DNA of 7,753 nucleotides from Candidatus Sungbacteria bacterium RIFCSPLOWO2_01_FULL_47_10 (GCA_001820675.1 MHQO01000030.1:1-7753); one strand, 5' to 3'. Positions 1-5,694 are shown, counted from the first letter of the stretch. A program made the numbers and translations. Notes: generated by a model not told the origin, from the letters alone.

Positions 1-633
1 TCGCGAGGGAAAGACGGCAAAACTTTTCGCCTTTGCCTCGGGCGTCGAATTCATGTACGAAAGAACGATGCCGTCGGGATTTTGTTCCTTCCATGAGTCA
101 ATCGCGTCTTTTGCGGGTGTGTGGTTCATGAGCCAGCGAGAAACATCCTCCGCGCTCATCTTCGAAAAATCCATTCTTCGCATGCCGTGAAGAGACGCAA
201 CGAGTGAACAGCCGGAAAACCGCGGCATGAAAACGCGCATGCGATCCCCAAGAATGATCTTAACCGTATCCCCCATGAAGCGCACCGCAGACATGCGAAC
301 GCGCGTAACCGAATTTTTGCGGCCAAGCTTTTTTTGCAAATCGTCCGGGGACAACTCAAGAATTTTCTTTGCCTCAAGCCCCAGCCCCAGTGAATCGCCG
401 ACAAAATCGGCAACCTCCTGAACCTCCGGCCGCTGGTAATAATGGGCCAGAAGCAGTTCGCCTTTTTCTTCCGCAATCGCGCGCACCCGGATAGCCAATA
501 CCGCAAGGTGCCTGCAATAATCACGGGAATAATCGACTTTTGGCTTTAAATCCGCCGCATATGCGTTGAATTTCCGGTAAAACTCGTCGGCAAGCTCATC
601 AACGCTCATGTTTTTGATGTCACGTGCCGTCAT
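1..633 (-). CDS. nadA: Quinolinate synthase (NadA), divergent, N-terminal 211 residues; 3' end beyond window
   Basis: NadA condenses iminoaspartate with dihydroxyacetone phosphate to quinolinate, the committed de novo NAD step, in the cytoplasm using a [4Fe-4S] cluster. The frame reads from ATG at 633 (AAGGAG ribosome site 6 nt upstream) to base 1 without a stop. Family marks seen: LLAHYYQRPEVQEVADFVGDSL (residues 60-81, giving the substrate-binding His64, Tyr66 and Ser81), VRFMGDTVKI, GCSL (Cys142, first cluster ligand) and YMNST (Tyr193, Asn195). The other two cluster cysteines would lie beyond the edge. From my memory of family spacing, His64-Cys142 is about 16 residues longer and Cys142-Tyr193 about 25 residues longer than in compact NadA proteins, so this is a divergent or expanded form. 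It is the last gene seen of a leftward series behind the flavoenzyme and has its own promoter and palindromic operator. Family call is firm; activity cannot be judged from a partial protein. Confidence 0.88.
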   Translation of the reverse strand, partial: MTARDIKNMSVDELADEFYRKFNAYAADLKPKVDYSRDYCRHLAVLAIRVRAIAEEKGELLLAHYYQRPEVQEVADFVGDSLGLGLEAKKILELSPDDLQKKLGRKNSVTRVRMSAVRFMGDTVKIILGDRMRVFMPRFSGCSLVASLHGMRRMDFSKMSAEDVSRWLMNHTPAKDAIDSWKEQNPDGIVLSYMNSTPEAKAKSFAVFPSR

Positions 634-694
634 GGTTCGCTCCTTTTTTGCCCGACCCCTTTTGATGCAGAGGGCAGGCCGTTGTCAACGAACT

Positions 695-713
695 TAGTGT
701 ATATTTTACACTA
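695..713. promoter_or_regulatory. Palindromic operator 1 (TAGTGTA-N5-TACACTA) at the nadA promoter
   Basis: A perfect 7+7 inverted repeat with a 5-nt AT spacer starts 5 nt downstream of the nadA -10 box and so covers the predicted transcription start. That is a classic repressor position. The same 7-bp arms and spacer length recur at 2377-2395 in the same geometry. The bound protein is probably a dimeric NAD-responsive repressor (inference); no regulator gene is visible in the window. Confidence 0.85.
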
Positions 714-718
714 TCTTA

Positions 719-746
719 AGCGTACTCCGTCCATTTTTATTGTCAA
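719..746 (-). promoter_or_regulatory. Sigma-70-type promoter of nadA
   Basis: On the minus strand a perfect TTGACA (746-741) is followed by a 16-nt spacer and TACGCT (724-719). The predicted start, near 712, falls inside operator 1. The leader to the nadA ATG is about 80 nt. The module aligns without gaps to the promoter at 2401-2428. Confidence 0.7.
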
Positions 747-770
747 GACCCGGGAATGGATACTGTATAA

Positions 771-792
771 ATAGCCGTCATGCGACGGCTAT
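771..792 (-). terminator. Hairpin at the 3' end of the flavoenzyme gene
   Basis: A 9-bp perfect stem (771-779 with 784-792) with a 4-nt loop overlaps the TAG stop of the oxidoreductase gene. On the minus strand it is followed by TTTATAC, a poor U-tract, so it is either a weak intrinsic terminator or a 3'-end stabilising hairpin. It separates the oxidoreductase unit from the nadA promoter. Confidence 0.6.
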
Positions 793-2180
793 GCGATGCG
801 CCCGAATGCTTCTCGCGCACCCGGGAATTCTTCCGTGAATTTCTTATCATCAAACTCATATCCGGAACCCAGAAAAGGAACAAAATGTTTTTTCGCGTTG
901 ACGAGCGCGTTTCGCAAGCAGTCGGATGCGCCCGGAGACGGAGTGATGTCGAAAACAAGCTTGTCGCCGTCTCTATCCCCGACGATTTTTCCGGTGCCCA
1001 TCTCGAGGGCCCGAGTTTTCATATTCACAAGCTGGGGGCGGACTCCGCCCTCGCCCCGCGCGAACTCAAGATCGCGATAGCGAAGCGTCGGGATAATTTT
1101 TTGCGCGGCTTTTTTCAAAAAATACCATGTGCCGATAACCGGAATTTTATAGACAACATTCTTTCCGGCAAAACGCAAAACCTTCCTCTTTTCTTCTTTT
1201 TCATCCTTTCTGAAAATAATCTCAAAAATTGCGCGAAGACCTTCCTTGCTGATAACTCCTGTCTTAAGAAAATCGGCGATCGTTGCCCAATGGCGCCGTT
1301 CGAGAAACGGAATGACATCCGCGGTCGGGCCGATTCGCATGGCGGACGGATCGTTGATGGAAGAATCCATGTGGGCCGCCGCAAACGGAAACATTGGGTC
1401 CTGCACGGTGTATACTTTTCCGCCGAGTATAACCGCACGCGTGCGGTAAAAGTTTCCCGCAACCGGCAGAATCGTATATTCACCCGCGTATCCGCACGAA
1501 TGGGCGAAAAGAATGCTGAAAGGACCCGCCGCAACCGCAACGGCCTTAGCGTGAAAAACGGCATTATTCGTTTCAATCTCATATATGCCGTCTGTTCGCG
1601 TAATCGCCCGCGTTTTTGTCTTAAAAAACGCATCAAGTTTCCCCGATTTCATCGCTTCTTTATACAGGCATTCCGATGCGCGATGATAATCCACGGCAAA
1701 TCCGTTCGGGCGGAATAGTGCCGCTACTTCCGTTTCCGGATTTCTTCCTTCAACCAATTTCGGCTCAATTCGCGCGATACTTTCCCGACCCAAAAACTCG
1801 AGTGTCGGATAATAGGAATGAATCATCTTGAAACGTTCCTTGATGAGCCGAACCTCGTCGGCGCCAACCGCAAGCGCCATCTTATAGAGCCGCCGATACG
1901 CGCCCTCCCCGTATTTTTCGAGAAACGCGCCGAGAATGCACTCTGCGTCCCGCATCTTCAGCGCTTTTTCAAGCGAAAAATTCGTTTCGGTATCTCCGCC
2001 GTGAAGCGTCTGGGCATTCGAATCCGTGTTTGAATTTACAAGCGCCACATTCTCGTTTTTTTCAAGAAGAAGGACATTTGAAATTCCCTTCACGAAATGC
2101 GTGAACACGTATGCCTGTGCGGTGCCCGTAACTCCTCCGCCGATAATGGCAATATCGTATACTCTTCCTTCCGTGTTCAT
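789..2180 (-). CDS. FAD-dependent oxidoreductase, malate:quinone oxidoreductase-like
   Basis: A 463-residue flavoprotein of the glutathione-reductase-fold/DAO-like group, closest in pattern to malate:quinone oxidoreductase (Mqo, usually about 490-500 residues), which oxidises malate to oxaloacetate with quinone. Seen: an N-terminal Rossmann dinucleotide motif YDIAIIGGGVTG (8-19), an acidic residue ending strand 2 (LLLEK, Glu40), the Mqo-like stretch VALVNSNTDSNAQTLHGGDTE (45-65), a C-terminal GVRPQL (379-384) and ITPSPGAS (412-419), matching the ASPGAS FAD-binding end of Mqo. No signal peptide or clear membrane segment is seen. The ATG at 2180 has a strong AAAGGAG site. The gene shares a transcript with the DraG remnant ORF 51 nt upstream and sits directly before nadA under the same operator type. 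It may therefore serve NAD synthesis, for example by supplying oxaloacetate/aspartate or acting as an amino-acid oxidase in place of NadB (inference). Fold is secure; substrate is not. Confidence 0.8.
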   Translation of the reverse strand: MNTEGRVYDIAIIGGGVTGTAQAYVFTHFVKGISNVLLLEKNENVALVNSNTDSNAQTLHGGDTETNFSLEKALKMRDAECILGAFLEKYGEGAYRRLYKMALAVGADEVRLIKERFKMIHSYYPTLEFLGRESIARIEPKLVEGRNPETEVAALFRPNGFAVDYHRASECLYKEAMKSGKLDAFFKTKTRAITRTDGIYEIETNNAVFHAKAVAVAAGPFSILFAHSCGYAGEYTILPVAGNFYRTRAVILGGKVYTVQDPMFPFAAAHMDSSINDPSAMRIGPTADVIPFLERRHWATIADFLKTGVISKEGLRAIFEIIFRKDEKEEKRKVLRFAGKNVVYKIPVIGTWYFLKKAAQKIIPTLRYRDLEFARGEGGVRPQLVNMKTRALEMGTGKIVGDRDGDKLVFDITPSPGASDCLRNALVNAKKHFVPFLGSGYEFDDKKFTEEFPGAREAFGRIA

Positions 2181-2231
2181 TGGTTTCTCCTTTCGTCTCG
2201 GGTTGTGTTCGCGGGTTTTTTGTATGTCGCC

Positions 2232-2348
2232 TTAGGTCATTCCTTCTGACGGCTTGCCGAGCGCATCCCCGATGGTAGCGCCAACGAAACATCCGCGCAC
2301 CCCATCCTTAAGACTGCTCATTTCTGCGTTTGGAAGCATCTTTGCCAT
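2232..2348 (-). pseudogene. ADP-ribosylglycohydrolase (DraG-type) N-terminal remnant, 38 codons
   Basis: A short ORF from ATG at 2348, with a good ribosome site (GAGGGGG, 7 nt upstream), to TAA at 2234-2232. Residues 14-38 read LKDGVRGCFVGATIGDALGK followed by PSEGMT. This closely matches the N-terminus of the ADP-ribosylglycohydrolase family (pattern RxxGxxxGxAxGDALGxPxEGM), whose members remove ADP-ribose from proteins or small molecules. The remaining 200 or more residues, including the metal-binding Asp clusters, are absent. After the stop the same frame continues without another stop straight into the flavoenzyme ATG (2348 and 2180 are 56 codons apart), with residues such as GDIQKTRE that could continue a DraG N-terminus. 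This looks like a deletion scar, but a translated leader peptide is also possible. It is the first ORF behind the operator-2 promoter. Confidence 0.65.
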
Positions 2349-2376
2349 ATGAAACCCCCTCTTTCAAGGAACAATT

Positions 2377-2395
2377 TAGTGTATTTATTACACTA
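2377..2395. promoter_or_regulatory. Palindromic operator 2 (TAGTGTA-N5-TACACTA)
   Basis: Second copy of the 7+7 palindrome with a 5-nt AT spacer, 5 nt downstream of the minus-strand -10 box, covering the predicted start of the DraG-remnant/flavoenzyme transcript. It also lies about 27 bp upstream of the plus-strand NAD kinase -35 box, so a bound repressor could influence that promoter too (inference). Confidence 0.85.
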
Positions 2396-2400
2396 TATTC

Positions 2401-2428
2401 AGTATAGCTCTGCCTTTTTTGTTGTCAA
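2401..2428 (-). promoter_or_regulatory. Promoter of the DraG remnant-flavoenzyme unit
   Basis: On the minus strand TTGACA (2428-2423), a 16-nt A-rich spacer and TATACT (2406-2401) form a near-consensus promoter. The start is predicted near 2394, inside operator 2. It is the strongest-looking promoter in the window, consistent with tight control by a repressor. Confidence 0.8.
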
Positions 2429-2451
2429 GGTGGCTTCGTGTGTGCTACGCT
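2422..2451 (+). promoter_or_regulatory. NAD kinase promoter, overlapping the divergent -35 box
   Basis: TTGTCA (2422-2427), an 18-nt spacer and TACGCT (2446-2451) preceded by TGTGC, an extended -10. The predicted start is about 2457-2459, essentially the A of the NAD kinase ATG (2458), which implies leaderless translation. The -35 box shares five of six base pairs with the opposite-strand TTGACA. Confidence 0.6.
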
Positions 2452-2457
2452 TAAATA

Positions 2458-3330
2458 ATGGCAACGCACACTTTCAAAAAAATCGCCTTCTACTACCGGT
2501 CGGATTCGCTTCTCGGCCCGTTTTGGAAAAAAAGAATACAGGGTTGGATTCGGAGGCGGTATCCCAAAACCGTCATCCTTGAAACATCTGCCCCGCCCAA
2601 AACAAGACGTGATGCGCCAAATCTTCTGATCGTTCTCGGCGGCGACGGAACGATACTTGAAGCCGCGCAAAAATTCCAGAAATGGAACCCGATGATATTC
2701 GGGCTCAATCTGGGACATGTGGGATTCCTCGCATCCGTCCGCGAGCAAAAATATTTTCTTTCGGGACTTGAAAAAGTCCTGAGACGAAAATACCGGGCCA
2801 TCCCCCGCATGCTTATCCGCGCGGATCTTTTTCGCCGCTGCCGGAAAATTTTCTCCGCATACGCCCTGAACGACATCGCGATCCAGCATCTTTTGGGCAT
2901 CGTTGATGTCGGAGTGTACGTCGACGGGCACCCGGTCCAATATATCCACGGAAGCGGGGTGATCGTCGCAACCGCTACCGGATCAACGGCATATAATCTT
3001 TCCGCGCACGGCCCCATCGTCATGCCCGACATCAAATGCTTCATTATTACCGAACTCCTTGACCACGGAATACCGACGCCGAGTTTGATCATCAAGCGAA
3101 ACAGGACTATAACGCTGAAGGTGGAGGACTTCCGAAAAAAAGAACAATTTATAATCAAGAAATCCGGAGAGGCCGCCGACGTCATCCTTGCGACCGATAC
3201 CGAACGCATGATAGCGCTCAAAAAAGGAGATACGATCGTTATCAGAAGATCTCAACGGCTCATCCGGTTTGCGGAACTTGAGAAGAATTATTTTTTCAAG
3301 AGTCTTGCGGAAAAATTCGCGTTTCAATGA
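2458..3330 (+). CDS. nadK: NAD kinase
   Basis: A 290-residue cytoplasmic NAD kinase that phosphorylates NAD to NADP using ATP or polyphosphate. Length is normal for the family. Seen: LLIVLGGDGTILEAA (GGDGT at 61-65, catalytic Asp63), NLGHVGFL (84-91), the NE/D-type motif ALNDIAI (136-142) and the diagnostic VATATGSTAYNLSAHGP (170-186). One oddity is that the usual GDG just before this block is GSG (165-167), so an Asp that is highly conserved in the family is replaced by Ser. The region after residue 200 is more divergent than the core. ATG 2458 is chosen because it begins the conserved N-terminal strand (KKIAFYYR) and no earlier start exists downstream of the promoter. No Shine-Dalgarno is present, fitting a leaderless message. 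It is transcribed divergently from the flavoenzyme unit and ends before a hairpin. Confidence 0.93.
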   Translation: MATHTFKKIAFYYRSDSLLGPFWKKRIQGWIRRRYPKTVILETSAPPKTRRDAPNLLIVLGGDGTILEAAQKFQKWNPMIFGLNLGHVGFLASVREQKYFLSGLEKVLRRKYRAIPRMLIRADLFRRCRKIFSAYALNDIAIQHLLGIVDVGVYVDGHPVQYIHGSGVIVATATGSTAYNLSAHGPIVMPDIKCFIITELLDHGIPTPSLIIKRNRTITLKVEDFRKKEQFIIKKSGEAADVILATDTERMIALKKGDTIVIRRSQRLIRFAELEKNYFFKSLAEKFAFQ

Positions 3331-3350
3331 CTTCAATTCCTTTTCATGCA

Positions 3351-3374
3351 AAAAACTCCGTAAAGGAGCTTTTT
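3351..3374 (+). terminator. Weak hairpin terminator after NAD kinase
   Basis: CTCC (3356-3359) pairs with GGAG (3365-3368) over a 5-nt loop. Flanking A5 (3351-3355) can pair with T5 (3370-3374) around one unpaired C. The stem is short and its T-run merges into the next promoter's TTGACA, so termination is plausible but not certain. Confidence 0.45.
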
Positions 3375-3401
3375 GACATAAAGCAACAAACGTGCTACTC
3401 A
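3373..3401 (+). promoter_or_regulatory. Promoter of the radical SAM gene
   Basis: A perfect TTGACA (3373-3378) lies 17 nt before TACTCA (3396-3401), which carries the same GTGC extension as the NAD kinase promoter. A better-looking TATAAT follows at 3403-3408, but 24 nt from the TTGACA. Either hexamer could act as the -10, with the start between about 3408 and 3415. Confidence 0.55.
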
Positions 3402-3429
3402 ATATAATACAGGTTCCTTGCAATTGAAT

Positions 3430-4359
3430 ATGGAGAACGCCGTGCGCATCCAGACATTCAGCATCGTCGCGGGAAGCGAGGCGTGCAACGCGCGCTGTCC
3501 CTTCTGCATCTCGAAAATGACGCTCCCGTTCGGAGTCGAGCCGAAGGAGCCCGATGTCAACTGGAGGAATTTCGAGATCGCGTGCCGTTTTGCAAAGCAA
3601 AATAACTGCACTACCGTTATGCTCACGGGCAAGGGAGAGCCCACCATTTTTCCGGAACAGGTTACGAAATTCCTTGAAACACTCCGGCCATACGAATTTC
3701 CTTTCACCGAACTTCAGACAAACGGCATTTTAATTTCCGAAAAGACCGATGTGTACTCTCCCTATCTCAACTCATGGCGCGAGCTCGGCCTGACGACAAT
3801 CGCCGTATCTATCGTCCACTATGAGCCGGAAAAAAACCGGCAAGTGTATCTCCCGTATAAAAAAGAATATATCGACCTCGCGCGCCTCATTACGACCGTC
3901 CGCCGGCACGGACTTTCCGTCCGGCTTACCTGCATTCTTTCAAACGGGTTTATCGATTCGCCCGAAAAGGTCAAGCGCCTCATACAATTCGCGCGCGAGC
4001 ACGATGCGGGGCAACTGACACTCACTCCGGTAAATAAGCCGGATGAAGAACTTTCTCAAAACAAGGAGGCGTGGAACTGGACCAAAGACCATCACCTTTC
4101 CGACGATCAATGGAAAGAAATCCAAACGTATGTCCACGTGAACGGAAATCCGCTCATGCGTCTTGTCCACGGCGCGATGGTCTATGATGTTTCCGGCCAA
4201 AACGTTTGTCTGAATAATTGCCTTTCCGTACAGGCCGATGCGGAGGATATGAGGAATATCATTTTCTTCCCGAATGGCGATGTGCGGTTCTACTGGCAGT
4301 ATCCCGGCGCAATCCTTCTGCAGGGATGGCCGCAGAAAAAAGATTCAAAAACGTGCTGA
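3430..4359 (+). CDS. Radical SAM protein, substrate unknown
   Basis: A 309-residue radical SAM enzyme. Near the N-terminus CNARCPFC gives the CxxxCxxC cluster ligands (Cys19, Cys23, Cys26), followed by the SAM-contacting GKGEPT (67-72), a variant of the GGE motif, and then ELQTNGIL, the usual third strand. The C-terminal third carries two further close cysteines (VCLNNCL, Cys260 and Cys264) before NIIFFPNGDVRFYW, plus a C-terminal Cys309. This hints at, but does not prove, a second cluster or substrate site. The general layout resembles MoaA/SPASM-like enzymes, but no specific subfamily is recognised. ATG 3430 is preferred; TTG at 3418 and 3424 are in-frame alternatives, and no Shine-Dalgarno favours any of them. 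The gene has its own promoter and terminator and lies between NAD kinase and the NDT-like/Nudix fusion, so a role in nucleotide or cofactor chemistry is only a guess. Confidence 0.85.
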   Translation: MENAVRIQTFSIVAGSEACNARCPFCISKMTLPFGVEPKEPDVNWRNFEIACRFAKQNNCTTVMLTGKGEPTIFPEQVTKFLETLRPYEFPFTELQTNGILISEKTDVYSPYLNSWRELGLTTIAVSIVHYEPEKNRQVYLPYKKEYIDLARLITTVRRHGLSVRLTCILSNGFIDSPEKVKRLIQFAREHDAGQLTLTPVNKPDEELSQNKEAWNWTKDHHLSDDQWKEIQTYVHVNGNPLMRLVHGAMVYDVSGQNVCLNNCLSVQADAEDMRNIIFFPNGDVRFYWQYPGAILLQGWPQKKDSKTC

Positions 4360-4370
4360 CATACGCACAC

Positions 4371-4394
4371 AACCCGATATAAATCGGGTTTTTT
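4371..4394 (+). terminator. Intrinsic terminator after the radical SAM gene
   Basis: An 8-bp stem AACCCGAT (4371-4378) and ATCGGGTT (4383-4390) with a 4-nt loop, followed by a T-run. It begins 12 nt after the TGA stop. The T-run leads directly into the -35 of the next promoter. Confidence 0.88.
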
Positions 4395-4421
4395 GATTTT
4401 TAAATACTCATGTGCTACAAA
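4393..4421 (+). promoter_or_regulatory. Promoter of the NDT-like/Nudix gene
   Basis: TTGATT (4393-4398), a 17-nt spacer and TACAAA (4416-4421) preceded by TGTGC, the same extended -10 as at the NAD kinase promoter. The start is predicted near 4428, giving a leader of roughly 36 nt. The in-frame ATG at 4410 lies inside this promoter and so is not the start. Confidence 0.55.
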
Positions 4422-4463
4422 CTGATAGAAGGTCTTTCAAACAAATTCATACGGGAGCGAAAA

Positions 4464-5627
4464 ATGAAATTGGTATATTCCGGCGAACCGTTTCCAGATG
4501 AAATTACAAAATCAATGTTCTTGGCGGGACCGACGCCGAGAAACGACTCGGCACAATCTTGGCGTATTCCGGACGCGCTTGAAATACTGGAACGGCTGAA
4601 TTACGACGGCCATGCGTTCATTCCGGAGCATCGCCCTGGAGCAGGAACATGCGGGGATTTCGACACCCACACGTACCGTGAGTGGGAGACGGCGGGATTG
4701 CACCGCGCCGATAAAATCGTCTTTTGGGTTCCAAGAGAACTCAAAACCATGCCTGCATTTACGACGAATGTCGAGTGGGGCGCATGGAGGCGATCGGGAA
4801 AAGCAGTCTTCGGGGCCCCGAGCGGCGCGCCGAAAACGCTCTATCTCAAGCTTGAGGCGGAAGAATTCGGCGTTCCGCAGTTTACGTCGCTCGAAGAAAC
4901 GCTTGCGCATGCCGTCACCTCTCTTGGAAACGGCGCCAGGCGCACGGGAGGGGAATGTTTCGTCCCGCTTCATATCTGGAACACAGAATCATTTCAGCAA
5001 TGGTATAAAAATCTTGTCAGGACGGGAAACCGGCTCGTCGAAGCAAGGGTCGAATGGGTCGTTACTTCGAAAAAGAAGAATGTTTCCATTCCGGCATGGG
5101 CGCTTCGCACAAAGATTTTCATTGCCGCTGAAAACCGTACGAAAGAAGACGTCGTTATCTCCCGCCGTGATATTTCGGCAGTCATGCTCTGGAAAAAACG
5201 CCCGAATCTTCTCGATTCGGAGATCGTTCTTGTAAAAGAATTCAGGAACCCCGCACGCACCGCTGACGGGTTCGTCCATGAGCTTCCCGGCGGATCCACG
5301 CCGAAGGATGGGGTAAATCCCCTTTCGGTCGCCGTTGAAGAGGTGTTGGAAGAGACGGGTGTTTATTTCGAGCCGTCGCGTTTCACTCTTCTCGGATCCC
5401 GACAGCTCGCGGGAACTTTTTCTTCTCACCATGCTCATCTTTTTTCAATTCATCTGACCGATTGTGAGTATGAACTCTATAAAAGCAGGGTCGGTCATGT
5501 CTGTGGAAATTACGAAGAAGGAACGGAACGGACGGTCATCGAAATGAAAACGCTCAGGGAAATCGTCAATGAAAAATGTGCCGACTACGCGACGCTCGGC
5601 ATGATCCTTGATGTCATCTCGGAATAA
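4464..5627 (+). CDS. Nucleoside 2-deoxyribosyltransferase-like / Nudix hydrolase fusion
   Basis: A 387-residue two-domain protein. Residues 1 to about 155 match the nucleoside 2-deoxyribosyltransferase-like family: FLAGPTPR (19-26), SWR (32-34), a Trp/Arg-rich middle, ADKIVFWVPREL (82-93), and TTNVEWG (100-106), with Glu104 the likely nucleophile. Residues about 195-387 are a Nudix domain like ADP-ribose pyrophosphatases: VKEFRNP, then ELPGG (273-277) and EEVLEETGV (292-300). The catalytic Glu293, Glu296 and Glu297 are kept. The Nudix box departs from consensus: the Arg of RE is Glu292, the upstream Glu is missing, and the spacing is one residue longer. The start at 4464 has a GGGAG ribosome site; the ATG 54 nt earlier is inside the promoter. 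A glycosidic-bond domain fused to a pyrophosphatase domain suggests sequential breakdown of a dinucleotide such as NAD or ADP-ribose (inference). Domain calls are firm; substrate is unknown. Confidence 0.85.
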   Translation: MKLVYSGEPFPDEITKSMFLAGPTPRNDSAQSWRIPDALEILERLNYDGHAFIPEHRPGAGTCGDFDTHTYREWETAGLHRADKIVFWVPRELKTMPAFTTNVEWGAWRRSGKAVFGAPSGAPKTLYLKLEAEEFGVPQFTSLEETLAHAVTSLGNGARRTGGECFVPLHIWNTESFQQWYKNLVRTGNRLVEARVEWVVTSKKKNVSIPAWALRTKIFIAAENRTKEDVVISRRDISAVMLWKKRPNLLDSEIVLVKEFRNPARTADGFVHELPGGSTPKDGVNPLSVAVEEVLEETGVYFEPSRFTLLGSRQLAGTFSSHHAHLFSIHLTDCEYELYKSRVGHVCGNYEEGTERTVIEMKTLREIVNEKCADYATLGMILDVISE

Positions 5628-5664
5628 GACAGAGGCAGTAAATTTCCTGTTCAATATAAAATAG

Positions 5665-5691
5665 ATTCCGACATGAGTCGGAATTTTTTTA
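5665..5691 (+). terminator. Intrinsic terminator after the NDT-like/Nudix gene
   Basis: An 8-bp perfect stem ATTCCGAC (5665-5672) and GTCGGAAT (5677-5684) with an ATGA loop is followed by an unbroken T-run. It lies 38 nt after the stop codon. Confidence 0.9.
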
Positions 5692-5694
5692 TTC

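Noticed and set aside
695..713. Palindrome as an NrdR box (ribonucleotide reductase regulator)
   Set aside because: NrdR boxes have ACAC outward and GTGT at the far arm (ACACTA...TAGTGT). Here the arms are in the opposite order (TAGTGTA...TACACTA), and no nrd gene is nearby.
780..1718. Long plus-strand open frame of 312 codons
   Set aside because: It lies antisense to the flavoenzyme gene, which has clear FAD motifs and a strong ribosome site. The plus-strand product is rich in Arg and shows no recognisable domain.
2062..2292. 76-codon minus-strand ORF overlapping the flavoenzyme start
   Set aside because: It is out of frame with both the DraG-like ORF and the flavoenzyme, and its product shows no recognisable pattern.
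2493..3221. Minus-strand open frame of 242 codons
   Set aside because: Antisense to NAD kinase, whose motifs are unambiguous; no domain in the antisense product.
4410..4463. Upstream ATG start for the NDT-like/Nudix gene
   Set aside because: It overlaps the promoter -10 region and has no ribosome site; homology begins at the ATG at 4464, which has one.
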